Positions 21,151 through 29,731 of a DNA stretch of 36,077 nucleotides are shown here, one piece after another. The stretch spans positions 1 through 36,077 of the forward strand of contig QEVL01000033.1 of the NCBI GenBank assembly GCA_003577305.1. Reading direction: 5' to 3'. The DNA comes from Burkholderiales bacterium (GTDB taxonomy: Bacteria > Pseudomonadota > Gammaproteobacteria > Burkholderiales > Burkholderiaceae_E). The notes under the pieces are model-generated. The model did no database searches, had not been told where the DNA came from, and worked only from the letters and a program-made list of their open reading frames with translations. The translations under genes and the position numbers were made by a program. Within the stretch, counting starts at the first letter, position 1; every line of letters begins with the position of its first letter.

Positions 21151-23145
21151 TCAGAAGTGGATGCCGCGCATCAGCTGCTGGAACGCGATCTGGTCCGCGC
21201 TGAGCTGCGGCGGCTTTCCGGTGGCGTCCTTCGCGCCCCGGGCCGCATCCGAGTCGGGGAACATGCGGAACGAGGTGTTCATCACGATCTGCGCGATCTT
21301 CGGCACCAGCGCGTGCAGCACCTCGCCGGCGATGCCGAGTCGCGTCGCGATGCGCACCGGCCTGTAGACGATCGCCTGGATCACCAGGTCGGCCGCTTCC
21401 TCGGGCGACAGCGTGGGCACGTTCTGGTACAGCCTGGTGGGCGCGATCATCGGCGTGCGCACCAGAGGCATGTTGATCGTGGTGAAGGTGACGCCCACGT
21501 CGGCGAACTCGCTGGCCGCGCAACGCGTCCAGGCATCGAGCGCGGCCTTCGACGCGACGTAGGCCGAGAAGCGCGGAGCGTTGGTGAGCACGCCGATCGA
21601 GCTGATGTTGACGATGTGGCCGCGGCGCCGCTCGATCATCTTCGGCAGCAGCCCCATGGTGACGCGCACCGCGCCGAAGTAATTCAACTGCATCGTGCGC
21701 TCGAGGTCGTGGAAGCGCTCGAAGCTCGATTCGATGCCGCGGCGGATCGAGCGCCCGGCATTGTTCACCAGCACGTCGACGCCGCCGAACTCGTCGATCA
21801 GCCAGCGCGTCATGCGGTCGCAGTCTTCGGCGCTGGCGAGGTCGACCGCGAAGGTGGCCAGCTTGTGGCCATCGGCCTCGACCAGTCGCCGCGCTTCGTC
21901 GAGTCTGGTCTCGTCGCGCCCGCAGATCACGGTGGTGGCGCCGGCGGCCGCGATCTTGCGCGCGGCTGCCAGCCCGATGCCCGACGATCCGCCGGTGATC
22001 AGCACCACCTTGCCGCCCACCTGCCCCTTGAGCGTGCGGTCGATGAACAGGTCGGGATCGAGGTGGCGCTCCCAGTAGTCCCAGAGCACCCAGGCATAGT
22101 CGTCCAGGCGCGGGCAGGCGATGCCGCTGCCTTCGAGCGCGGCCAGCGTCTCGCGGCAGTCGAAGCGCGTCGGGTAGTTGACGAACTGCAGGATGTCGTC
22201 GGGCAGGCCGAGGTCTTTCATCACTGCGTTGCGCACGCGCCGCACCGGCGTGAGCGCCATCAGCCCCTTCGTGACGCTCTTCGGAATGAAGCCGACCAGC
22301 GCCGCGTTGATGCGGATCGACATCAGCGGCGCGTGCGCGGCCCTGGCGAAGGCGTTCAGCAGGTCGCCGACGCGCATCGGCTCGGGATCGACGAGGTGAA
22401 AGCAGCCGCCGTCGAGCCCCCTGGCGTGCGCGATGTGATCGAGCGCGGCGACGACGAAGTCGACCGGAACGATGTTGATTCGCCCGCCCTCGATGCCGAC
22501 CGAAGGGATCCAGGAGGGCACGATCTGGCGCATCCGCTGGATCAGCTTGAAAAAATAATAGGGGCCGTCGATCTTGTCCATCTCGCCGGTGCGTGAGTCG
22601 CCGACGACCAGGCCTGGCCGGTAGATGCGGAACGGCACCTTCGACTCGCGGCGCACGATGCCCTCGGATTCGTGCTTGGTGGCGTAGTACGGGTGATCGA
22701 GGTTCTCGGCCTCCTCGAACATGTCTTCCCGGAACACGCCCTCGTACAGCCCCGCCGCGGCGATCGACGACACGTGGTTCAGGCAGCCCGCGCCGATCGC
22801 GTTGGCGAACTCGACCACGTGCCGGGTGCCCTGCACGTTCACCGTCACCTGCTCTTCGGCGCCCGCCTTCAGGTCGTAGATGGCCGCCAGGTGGAACATG
22901 TGCCGGATCTTGCCGTCGAGCCGCTTGCGCTCGGCCGGCCGGATGCCCAGGCCCGGCCGCGCGATGTCGCCCACCACCGGGATCGCGCGCTTCGCGTCGA
23001 CACCCCAGAACGCGTAGAGCGGCGCGAGCTTCTCGGGAGAGGCGTCGCGCGCCAGGAAATGGACGACCGCGCCGCGCCGCTCGAGGATCTTGCGCACGAG
23101 CCTGCGACCGATGAAGCCGGTGGCGCCGGTGATGAAGTAGTTCAT
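21151..23145 (-). CDS. Two-domain fatty acyl-CoA reductase (alcohol-forming, Maqu_2507 type)
   Basis: A 664-residue protein with two SDR domains. The N-terminal extended SDR (1-370) has TGATGFIG (6-13), HVSSIAAAG and YATKHESEG (Tyr153, Lys157). The C-terminal classical SDR (375-664) has TGGSSGIG (384-391), NNAGRSIRRG, NISSIGVLTNAPRFSAY and Tyr529/Lys533. From memory, the sequence is strikingly close along its full length to the Marinobacter fatty acyl-CoA reductase Maqu_2507, which reduces acyl-CoA to fatty alcohol in two NADPH-dependent steps. Shared stretches include FREDMFEEAE and VNISSIGVLTNAPRFSAYV. It is divergent from the phasin gene. No wax-ester synthase lies in the window. Confidence 0.88.
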   Translation of the reverse strand: MNYFITGATGFIGRRLVRKILERRGAVVHFLARDASPEKLAPLYAFWGVDAKRAIPVVGDIARPGLGIRPAERKRLDGKIRHMFHLAAIYDLKAGAEEQVTVNVQGTRHVVEFANAIGAGCLNHVSSIAAAGLYEGVFREDMFEEAENLDHPYYATKHESEGIVRRESKVPFRIYRPGLVVGDSRTGEMDKIDGPYYFFKLIQRMRQIVPSWIPSVGIEGGRINIVPVDFVVAALDHIAHARGLDGGCFHLVDPEPMRVGDLLNAFARAAHAPLMSIRINAALVGFIPKSVTKGLMALTPVRRVRNAVMKDLGLPDDILQFVNYPTRFDCRETLAALEGSGIACPRLDDYAWVLWDYWERHLDPDLFIDRTLKGQVGGKVVLITGGSSGIGLAAARKIAAAGATTVICGRDETRLDEARRLVEADGHKLATFAVDLASAEDCDRMTRWLIDEFGGVDVLVNNAGRSIRRGIESSFERFHDLERTMQLNYFGAVRVTMGLLPKMIERRRGHIVNISSIGVLTNAPRFSAYVASKAALDAWTRCAASEFADVGVTFTTINMPLVRTPMIAPTRLYQNVPTLSPEEAADLVIQAIVYRPVRIATRLGIAGEVLHALVPKIAQIVMNTSFRMFPDSDAARGAKDATGKPPQLSADQIAFQQLMRGIHF

Positions 23146-23162
23146 GGGCTTCCCCCCTGATC

Positions 23163-23291
23163 CGTCGTAAATCGATCGTGGCCATTGTATCGACCGCCGC
23201 GCTCCTTTAGTGTGTCGGCTCTAGCGGGTCTGCCTAGACTGCCGATGCAGGCACAACCCGCGCCGGCCACCGCGCCGTCGCATTTACGACG
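23163..23291. promoter_or_regulatory. 10-bp inverted repeat in the divergent reductase/phasin promoter region
   Basis: CGTCGTAAAT (23163-23172) recurs as its perfect reverse complement ATTTACGACG (23282-23291), 109 nt apart. The copies lie 18 nt upstream of the reductase start and 13 nt upstream of the phasin start. The region between also holds TACAAT on the minus strand (23189-23184), a fair -10 box for the reductase. The repeat may be paired binding sites for a shared regulator, possibly the TetR protein encoded at 25110. Confidence 0.45.
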
Positions 23292-23303
23292 AGGAACAGC
23301 GTC

Positions 23304-23816
23304 ATGGTGAAGAAACTCCAGAAAATGGCGGCAGACAAGCCCGACGGCAAACAACTGGCGGCGGCGATCCGCGAATCGGCGCAGCAGATCTGGCTCGCCG
23401 GACTGGGCGCGTTTTCGAAGGCCCAGGCCGAGGGCGGAAAGGTGTTCGACGCTCTCGTGAGGGAAGGCATGGGCATCCAGCGGCGCACACGGGCGATGAC
23501 CGAAGAGAAGATCGGCGAGGTCACCGGCAAGGTGAGCAAGGCCGCCGGCGACATCACGAAGCAGGCGACCCAGTCGTGGGACAAGCTCGAACAGGTGTTC
23601 GAGGATCGCGTCTCGCGGGCGCTCACCCGCCTTGGCGTGCCCACCAGCAAGGACGTCCAGTCGCTGATGGAGCGCGTCGACTCGCTCAACGCGAGCGTGC
23701 AGGCGCTGAGCGGCACGGCACCGGTGCGCGCGCGCAAGGCCGCGGCACCGCGCAAGGCTGCCGCAACGAAGGCGCCGGCGAAGAAAGCGACGCGGCGTAC
23801 CCGGGCAGCGTCCTGA
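23304..23816 (+). CDS. Phasin, PhaF/PhaI type (polyhydroxyalkanoate granule-associated protein)
   Basis: A 170-residue granule-coating protein. The N-terminal phasin domain (about 15-135) contains the signature AQQIWLAGLGAFSKAQAEGG, then KVFDALVREG and long amphipathic helices with a leucine-zipper-like end (SLMERVDSLNASVQAL). The C-terminal 30 residues are a lysine/alanine/proline tail (e.g. APRKAAATKAPAKKATRR) like that of PhaF, which binds DNA and helps share granules between daughter cells. GAGGA lies about 9 nt before the ATG. It is the first gene of a codirectional run to 27906. No PHA synthase is in the window. Confidence 0.9.
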   Translation: MVKKLQKMAADKPDGKQLAAAIRESAQQIWLAGLGAFSKAQAEGGKVFDALVREGMGIQRRTRAMTEEKIGEVTGKVSKAAGDITKQATQSWDKLEQVFEDRVSRALTRLGVPTSKDVQSLMERVDSLNASVQALSGTAPVRARKAAAPRKAAATKAPAKKATRRTRAAS

Positions 23817-23851
23817 CCGGCGCGGCAACGCGACCCGGAACGGCGCGCTCG

Positions 23852-25099
23852 ATGGCCACCAGTCGTCCACGATCGGGCACGCCGGGCCGCGTCGGCCTGG
23901 CGCTGGCCGGCGGCGGCTTCATGGGCGCCGCCTACGAACTGGGCGCGCTGTGCGCGCTCGCCGAGTCGATCGACGGACTCGACCTCACCCGGCTCGACGC
24001 CTACGTCGGCGTGAGCGCAGGCGCGTTCATCGCTGCCGGGCTGGTGAACGGCATCACCGCGCACCGCATGGTGCGCATGTTCGTCGAGGACGGCGACGTC
24101 GAAACCGACTTCGATCCGGCGCTGCTGCTGCGGCCCGCGTACCGCGAGTGGCGACGCGCGCTGCGCTCGGCGCCGTCGGGTCTGGGCGCGTCGGTGAGCG
24201 CCGGGCTGGGCGAAGTGCTTCTCGGCCCGCAGGCAGTGCTGTGGCGCGCGATCGAGCGCGGCCTGCGCCTGCTGCCCAACGGACTGGTCGACGGCAGCCC
24301 CGCCGAGCGCAAGCTCGCGCACCTGCTCTCGCAACCCGGGCGCACCAACGACTTCCGGCGCACGCGCGCACCGCTGCGCATCGTCGCCACCGACATCGAT
24401 TCGGGAGACCCGGTCGAGTTCGGCTCGCGCGGCTTCGATCACGTTCCGATCTCGCGCGCGGCGATCGCGTCGAGCGCGGTGCCCGGGCTGTTCGCCCCGG
24501 TGCGCATCGGCAGCCGGCACTACCTCGACGGCGCGCTGAACAAGACGATGCACGCATCGGTGGCGCTCGACTACGGAGTGGGCCTGGTGCTGTGCGTGAA
24601 TCCGCTGGTGCCCTACCAGGCGACACAGGCCGGGGCGCGGCGGGTTTCACGCTCGGGCATCAGCACGGTGATGGCACAGACGATCCGCACCGCGATCCGC
24701 TCGCGCATGAGCGTCGGGCTGGCGAAATACCGCGTCACCCATCCGGGCTCCGACGTGGTGCTGTTCGAGCCGCGCCGCGACGACGCCGACACCTTCTTCA
24801 CCAACATCTTCAGCCTGTCGAGCCGGCGCCGGCTGTGCGAGCACGCCTACCTGGCCACTCGCGCCGACCTGCTCGAGCGGCACGCGACGCTCGAACCGGT
24901 GCTGCGCCGCCACGGACTGTCGATCAACCTCGGCGTGCTGCGCCATCCGGCGCCGCGCCTGGTGCGCGAACTGCGCGCCGACGCACGCGCGCCGGTCACG
25001 CGCGCCGCCGCCACGCTCGATCGTCTCGGGCGCACGCTCGACGACCTCGACCGCGCGGTCGGCATCGTCGCGGCGCGCAAGGCAGCCGAGCCGACCTGA
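23852..25099 (+). CDS. Patatin-like phospholipase
   Basis: A 415-residue cytoplasmic lipid acyl hydrolase with a Ser-Asp dyad. The oxyanion motif GGGFMGAAYELG begins at residue 20. The nucleophile elbow GVSAG has Ser55, and the acid is Asp226 in YLDGALN. SSAVPGLFAPV precedes the DGA motif as usual. The C-terminal 150 residues are charged and helical. It follows the phasin by 35 nt and precedes the TetR gene by 10 nt. That context suggests action on granule surface lipid, stored ester or PHA, but the substrate is not shown. The ATG at 23852 is the first credible start after the phasin stop. Confidence 0.9.
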   Translation: MATSRPRSGTPGRVGLALAGGGFMGAAYELGALCALAESIDGLDLTRLDAYVGVSAGAFIAAGLVNGITAHRMVRMFVEDGDVETDFDPALLLRPAYREWRRALRSAPSGLGASVSAGLGEVLLGPQAVLWRAIERGLRLLPNGLVDGSPAERKLAHLLSQPGRTNDFRRTRAPLRIVATDIDSGDPVEFGSRGFDHVPISRAAIASSAVPGLFAPVRIGSRHYLDGALNKTMHASVALDYGVGLVLCVNPLVPYQATQAGARRVSRSGISTVMAQTIRTAIRSRMSVGLAKYRVTHPGSDVVLFEPRRDDADTFFTNIFSLSSRRRLCEHAYLATRADLLERHATLEPVLRRHGLSINLGVLRHPAPRLVRELRADARAPVTRAAATLDRLGRTLDDLDRAVGIVAARKAAEPT

Positions 25100-25109
25100 G
25101 GAGAACGAG

Positions 25110-25769
25110 ATGCAGCGAAAGCCGCCGCGGCGCACCCGTGAGCGCATCCTGGAGCTTTCGCTGCGGCTGTTCAACGACCTCGGCGAACCCAACGTCACCA
25201 CCAGCGCGATTGCCGACGAGATGAACATCAGTCCGGGCAATCTCTACTACCACTTCCGCAACAAGGACGACATCGTCAACGCGCTGTTCGAGCAGTTCGA
25301 GCGCGACATCGACCCGCTGCTCGACGGACCGCTGCGCAGGCAGGTGGACTTCGAGGACGCGTGGCTCTTCCTGCACCTGCTGTTCGAGTCGATCTGGCGC
25401 TACCGGTTCGTCTATCGCGACCTGAACGACCTGCTCTCGAAGAACCGGCGCCTGGAGATGCGCTTTCGCACGATCGTCGACCGCAAGACCGCGGCCGCGC
25501 GCGCACTGTGCCGCTCGCTCGCGGCCAGCGGCGCGCTGGCCGGCGCCGAGCGCGAGATCGAGTCGCTCGCGACCAACATGGTGGTGGTGGCCACCTACTG
25601 GCTGTCGTTCGAATACATCCGCAACGCCCGCCGCTTCGGCGAGGCGGATTACCAGAGCGCGGCGATGGCGCGCGGCGCCTACCAGGTGCTGTCGATGATC
25701 GCCCCGTGGCTCGAGCCCGAGGGACGCGAACTGTTCCAGCGGCTTTCCCGGGAGTACATTCGCAGCTGA
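25110..25769 (+). CDS. TetR/AcrR-family transcriptional regulator
   Basis: A 219-residue repressor-type regulator. The N-terminal helix-turn-helix spans about residues 10-55: RERILELSLRLFNDLGEPNV, then TTSAIADEMNISPGNLYYHF and RNKDDIVNALF, the recognition helix and end of the family domain. The rest is a helical ligand-binding domain with the TetR_C-like segment FVYRDLNDLLSKNRRL. Its place between patatin and TPR genes, with GAGGAG before the ATG, suggests that it controls this lipid locus and perhaps senses an acyl compound. Operator candidates are the inverted repeat at 23163-23291. Confidence 0.92.
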   Translation: MQRKPPRRTRERILELSLRLFNDLGEPNVTTSAIADEMNISPGNLYYHFRNKDDIVNALFEQFERDIDPLLDGPLRRQVDFEDAWLFLHLLFESIWRYRFVYRDLNDLLSKNRRLEMRFRTIVDRKTAAARALCRSLAASGALAGAEREIESLATNMVVVATYWLSFEYIRNARRFGEADYQSAAMARGAYQVLSMIAPWLEPEGRELFQRLSREYIRS

Positions 25770-25786
25770 ACCGACCAGGAGCGAAC

Positions 25787-26560
25787 ATGTCCAGGTGGAC
25801 CGCCTTTCCGCACGCCGACAGGCACTACGAATACACGCCCGCGACGCTGAAGAAGCACTGGGCGCGGCTGCACCGCGGCGACTGCGAGCCGTGGCCGAAG
25901 GACGACGCGGTGATCGCGGCCTGGATCGACTATCACGCCGGCCGCTTCCAGCAGGCCGCCGAGGCGGGCCTGAAGGCGGGCGGCGCCGGGCTCGTCGCGG
26001 CGAACAAGGCGACCAACATCTACGCGAACTACCTCGAGAAGTCGGAGAAGAGGAAGCTCGAGCTGTTCCAGGAAGTGGCAGCTCGCTGCGAAGCGCAGCA
26101 GGCCGCCGAGCCGAGAAACGCCAACGCGTACTACCTGTACGCCTACGCGATCGGCCGCTACGGACAGGGCATCTCGGTCACCAAGGCGCTGGCGCAGGGG
26201 CTGGGCGGCAAGGTGCGCGACGCGCTCACGCAGGCGATCAGGCTGGCGCCGAAGCACGCCGACGCGCACATCGCGCTCGGCGCCTTCCATGCCGAAGTGA
26301 TCGACAAGGTGGGCGCGATGATCGCCGGGATGACCTACGGGGCGAAGCGCGACGAGGGGCTGCGGCTGTTCCGCAAGGCGCTCGAACTGAACCCCGACTC
26401 GGCGATCGCGCGCGTCGAGTACGCCAACGGGCTGGTGATGCTCGAGGGCAAGAAAGCGCTGAAGGAGGCCGAGGCGCTGTATGCGCAGGCCGCCGCGTTC
26501 GAGCCGATGGACGCGATGGAGCGCCTCGACGTCGAGATGGCGCGCGCCGAGATCGACTGA
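25787..26560 (+). CDS. Tetratricopeptide-repeat protein
   Basis: A 257-residue protein built of TPR-like helical pairs, for example AYYLYAYAIGRYGQGISV..., AIRLAPKHADAHIALGAFHAEV and LFRKALELNPDSAIARVEYANGLV, with the usual small and aromatic positions. There is no signal peptide, so it is probably cytoplasmic and mediates protein contacts. AGGAG lies just before the ATG at 25787, 17 nt after the TetR stop. Its stop overlaps the next start (TGATG). I do not recognise a characterised homologue; its function is unknown. Confidence 0.8.
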   Translation: MSRWTAFPHADRHYEYTPATLKKHWARLHRGDCEPWPKDDAVIAAWIDYHAGRFQQAAEAGLKAGGAGLVAANKATNIYANYLEKSEKRKLELFQEVAARCEAQQAAEPRNANAYYLYAYAIGRYGQGISVTKALAQGLGGKVRDALTQAIRLAPKHADAHIALGAFHAEVIDKVGAMIAGMTYGAKRDEGLRLFRKALELNPDSAIARVEYANGLVMLEGKKALKEAEALYAQAAAFEPMDAMERLDVEMARAEID

Positions 26561-27906
26561 TGAACCTGCACCGCATGCTCCGGCAGCGCGCCGACGACGG
26601 GCGGCCACTGCGCGTCGGGTTGATCGGAGCGGGCAAGTTCGGATCGATGTATCTCTCGCAGGCACGGCGCACGCCGGGCATCCGGCTCGTCGCCGTGGCC
26701 GACCTCTCCCCGGCGCGTGCCAGGGCCGCGCTGCGCCGGGTCGGCTGGCCGGCCGGGGCGCTGGGCGCGCGCACGCTTTCCGAGGCGGCGCGCAAGGGCA
26801 CGGTGCGCCTGCTCGACGACGCGCAGGCGCTGATCGCGGCGCCCGAAATCGACGTCGTCATCGACGCCACCGGACAGCCGGCAGCGGGCGTCGAGCACGT
26901 GCTCGCCTGCTGCCGCCACGGCAAGCACATCGTGATGGTCAACGTCGAAGCCGACGCGCTGGCCGGCCCGCTGCTCGCGCGCCGCGCCCGCGAGGCGGGC
27001 GTGGTCTATTCGCTCGCCTACGGCGACCAGCCGGCGCTCATCTGCGAAATGGTCGACTGGGCGCGCGCCGCGGGCTTCGAGGTGGTCGCGGCCGGCAAGG
27101 GCACGAAGTACCTGCCCGAGTACCACCGCTCGACGCCGCACACCGTCTGGCCGTACTACGGGATCAGCGCCGAGGATGCGAAGCTCGGCGGACTGAACCC
27201 CCGGATGTTCAATTCGTTCCTCGACGGCACCAAGTCGGCGATCGAGATGGCTGCCGTGGCCAATGCCGCCGGCCTGCGCCCGGCAGCCTCGGGGCTGGCG
27301 TTTCCGCCCTGCGGCGTGGACGACCTCGCACAGGTGCTGTGCCCGCGCGAGGACGGCGGCCAGTTGCAGCACCGCGGCCAGGTCGAGGTGATCTCCAGCG
27401 TCGAGCGCGACGGCCGGCCGGTGCATCGCGACCTGCGCTGGGGCGTCTACGTCACGTTCGCCGGCGACTCCGACTACGTGCGCCGCTGCTTTCGCGAATA
27501 CGGGCTGGTCACCGACCGCAGCGGCAACTACACCGCGATGTACAAGCCGTACCACCTGATCGGCCTGGAACTCGGCATCAGCGTCGCTTCGGTCGGCTTG
27601 CGCGGCGAGCCCACCGGCGCGCCCGAGGGTTGGCACGGCGACGTCGTGGCCACCGCCAAGCGCGACCTGAAGGCCGGCGAGACGCTCGACGGCGAAGGCG
27701 GGTTCACCGTCTATGGCCGGCTGATGCCCTCGGCCGACTCGCTGGCCGTAGGCGGCCTGCCGCTGGGGCTGGCGCACGGCGTGCGCCTGAAGCGCCGGGT
27801 CGCGGCCGGGCAGGCGGTGCGCTGGAGCGACGTCGGCATCGACGCGGGGAATCCGGCGGTGGCGTTTCGCCGCGAGATGGAGAAGCTCTTCGCCGGCGCT
27901 CGTTGA
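26560..27906 (+). CDS. NAD(P)-dependent oxidoreductase with C-terminal SAF domain (COG4091 type)
   Basis: A 448-residue protein of the 'predicted homoserine dehydrogenase with SAF domain' type. The N-terminal Rossmann fold has VGLIGAGKFGSM (19-30), DVVIDATGQPAAGVEH and KHIVMVNVEAD. The middle domain contains AGKGTKYLPEYHRSTP and NPRMFNSFLDGTKSA. The C-terminal SAF domain (about 375-435: ADSLAVGGLPLGLAHGVRLKRRV...VRWSDVGID) resembles that of antifreeze and sialate-synthase-like proteins. The start overlaps the TPR stop by 1 nt, implying coupled translation. The substrate is unknown; real homoserine dehydrogenase is supplied by hom at 6916. It ends 9 nt before the converging SulP gene. Confidence 0.85.
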   Translation: MNLHRMLRQRADDGRPLRVGLIGAGKFGSMYLSQARRTPGIRLVAVADLSPARARAALRRVGWPAGALGARTLSEAARKGTVRLLDDAQALIAAPEIDVVIDATGQPAAGVEHVLACCRHGKHIVMVNVEADALAGPLLARRAREAGVVYSLAYGDQPALICEMVDWARAAGFEVVAAGKGTKYLPEYHRSTPHTVWPYYGISAEDAKLGGLNPRMFNSFLDGTKSAIEMAAVANAAGLRPAASGLAFPPCGVDDLAQVLCPREDGGQLQHRGQVEVISSVERDGRPVHRDLRWGVYVTFAGDSDYVRRCFREYGLVTDRSGNYTAMYKPYHLIGLELGISVASVGLRGEPTGAPEGWHGDVVATAKRDLKAGETLDGEGGFTVYGRLMPSADSLAVGGLPLGLAHGVRLKRRVAAGQAVRWSDVGIDAGNPAVAFRREMEKLFAGAR

Positions 27907-27915
27907 AGGCCGGAT

Positions 27916-29709
27916 TCAGCGCTCGCTGCCCGAGGGCGCGGTGCTGTCGCCGATCGGCTCGATCTGCTGGCACTCGTAGAAGATGCGCGCGGTGCAGCGC
28001 CGGCAGATCTCCGGGTCGAGGCGCGTGAAGATGTCGGCGATCGCCACGCTCTTGCTGGCGAACACGCGACGCGCGCCGATCGTCGCGAGCGCGTCGCCGC
28101 GCCCGAGGAAGCTCTCGACCTGCGGGCGCAGCCCGTGCAGATAGAGCGCGCCGCCGTCGGCGACGCGGCGCTTCGCTTCCGAGACCAGCAGGTCGGCACC
28201 GGCGACGTCGACGAAGTTGACGTTGCGTGCGATCAGCAGCAGGTGTTTCTGGCCGGGCGCGAACTCGCGCAGCGCGTCGAAATGCGTGGCGACGTGGTTG
28301 ACCGCACCGAAATAGATCGATCCCTCCACGCTCATGATCTTCAGTTGCGGGCATTCGCGCCGGTCGGCCTCCACCGGCACCAGCGCGCGCTCGGGACTGC
28401 GGTCGTCGGGCACCAGGCTGCGCATCGTGGGCCGCGAGGTGCGGTTCAGGTACAGCACCAGCGAAGTGGCCACGCCGACGAGCACCGCGACCTCGAGCCG
28501 CATCACCAGCGTGCCGAACATGGTGAGCAGCAGCACCCCGCCCTCGCCGCGGCTCATGCGCAGCGTGGCGCGGATGCGCGTGAAATCGATCAGCGACCAG
28601 CCCGCCAGGCACAGCACGCCGGCCACTGCCGGCAGCGGCAGCCAGGCCACGAGCGGCGCGAACACCAGCACGATCGCCGCCAGCAGGATGCCGGCGAAGA
28701 CCGCGGACATCGGCGTGACCGCCCCGGCCTCGAGGTTCGGCCCCGAGCGGTTGACCGAGGCGCTGGTGGGAAAGCCCGAGAACAGGCCCGCGGCCATGTT
28801 CGACAGCCCCTGGCCGATGAACTCCTGGTTGCCGTCGATGCGCTGGCCGGTACGCAGCGCGAGTGCCTTGGCGATCGAGACCGACTGCGTGAGCGAGACG
28901 ATCGCGACCGCGACCGCCACGCCGCTCAGCTGGCCCAGCGCGCCGGGGTCGAGGTGCGGCCACGCGAACGGCGGCAGGCGCCGCGGAATCGGGTCGAGCA
29001 TCGTGATGCCGGTGCGCGCTTCGCCGAACAGCAGGTTCAGCAGGATCGCCACGGCCACGCCGGCGAGCATCGCCAGCACGATGCTGGGCCAGCGCGGCCG
29101 CCAGCGGCGCACCGCCCAGTTGACGCCGATCGTGGCGAATGCGACCGCCACGACCGCCGGCATGGTCTCGTTCAGGCTGCGCGCGACCAGCCCCAGCGTG
29201 CGCACGAACGAGGTGCCCTGCGGCACCGGGATGCCGGTGAGCGGGCCGAGCTGGCTCACGAGAATGAGGATGCCGGCGCCAGCCGTGAAGCCGACGATCA
29301 CCGGCTGCGAGATGAAGTTCACCAGCAGGCCGAGCCGCAGCACGCCGAGCGCGAGCATGCAAAGGCCGGCCAGGAAGGCCAGCGTGGCGGCCATCTCGAT
29401 GTAGACGGTCGAACCGGGCGTCGCGAGCGGCGCGAGCGCCGCGAATGTCATCAGCGACAGCGCGTTGGTCGGACCGGAGACGGTGTGCATCGACGAGCCG
29501 TAGAGGCCGGCGACGATGGTGGGCACGATCGCGCAATACAGGCCGTAGGCGGGCGGAAGGCCGGCGAGCGTGGCGAACGCGATGCCCTGCGGCAGCACCA
29601 TCAGTGCGCCGACCAGTCCGGCGACCAGGTCGGAGCGCAGGCTGTGCGCATCCACCAGCGGCCACCAGCGCAGGAACGGGAACAGGCGGGCGAGCAGCAA
29701 CTGGTTCAT
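27916..29709 (-). CDS. SulP/SLC26-family anion transporter with STAS domain
   Basis: A 597-residue inner-membrane transporter for an inorganic anion such as sulfate or bicarbonate. About 12-14 hydrophobic segments start with LVAGLVGALMVLPQGIAFA and include SGPTNALSLMTFAALAPL and GLFSGFPTSASVNRSGPNLEAGA, the Sulfate_transp signature. The cytoplasmic STAS domain spans about 460-570 (VEGSIYFGAVNH...NVNFVDVAGADLLV). In this loop the Ser/Thr often phosphorylated in STAS proteins is absent (DVAG). The C-terminus has a short Cys-rich end, ICRRCTARIFYECQ. The ATG at 29709 (MNQLLLARLFPFLRWWP) is chosen because upstream codons overlap recD. Confidence 0.92.
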   Translation of the reverse strand: MNQLLLARLFPFLRWWPLVDAHSLRSDLVAGLVGALMVLPQGIAFATLAGLPPAYGLYCAIVPTIVAGLYGSSMHTVSGPTNALSLMTFAALAPLATPGSTVYIEMAATLAFLAGLCMLALGVLRLGLLVNFISQPVIVGFTAGAGILILVSQLGPLTGIPVPQGTSFVRTLGLVARSLNETMPAVVAVAFATIGVNWAVRRWRPRWPSIVLAMLAGVAVAILLNLLFGEARTGITMLDPIPRRLPPFAWPHLDPGALGQLSGVAVAVAIVSLTQSVSIAKALALRTGQRIDGNQEFIGQGLSNMAAGLFSGFPTSASVNRSGPNLEAGAVTPMSAVFAGILLAAIVLVFAPLVAWLPLPAVAGVLCLAGWSLIDFTRIRATLRMSRGEGGVLLLTMFGTLVMRLEVAVLVGVATSLVLYLNRTSRPTMRSLVPDDRSPERALVPVEADRRECPQLKIMSVEGSIYFGAVNHVATHFDALREFAPGQKHLLLIARNVNFVDVAGADLLVSEAKRRVADGGALYLHGLRPQVESFLGRGDALATIGARRVFASKSVAIADIFTRLDPEICRRCTARIFYECQQIEPIGDSTAPSGSER

Positions 29710-29731
29710 CGCGATCGCGCCGGGGCGGACA

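Noticed and set aside
26560..27906. A second biosynthetic homoserine dehydrogenase
   Set aside because: The C-terminus is a SAF domain, not an ACT domain. The catalytic signature of Hom is absent, and a canonical hom is present at 6916-8259.
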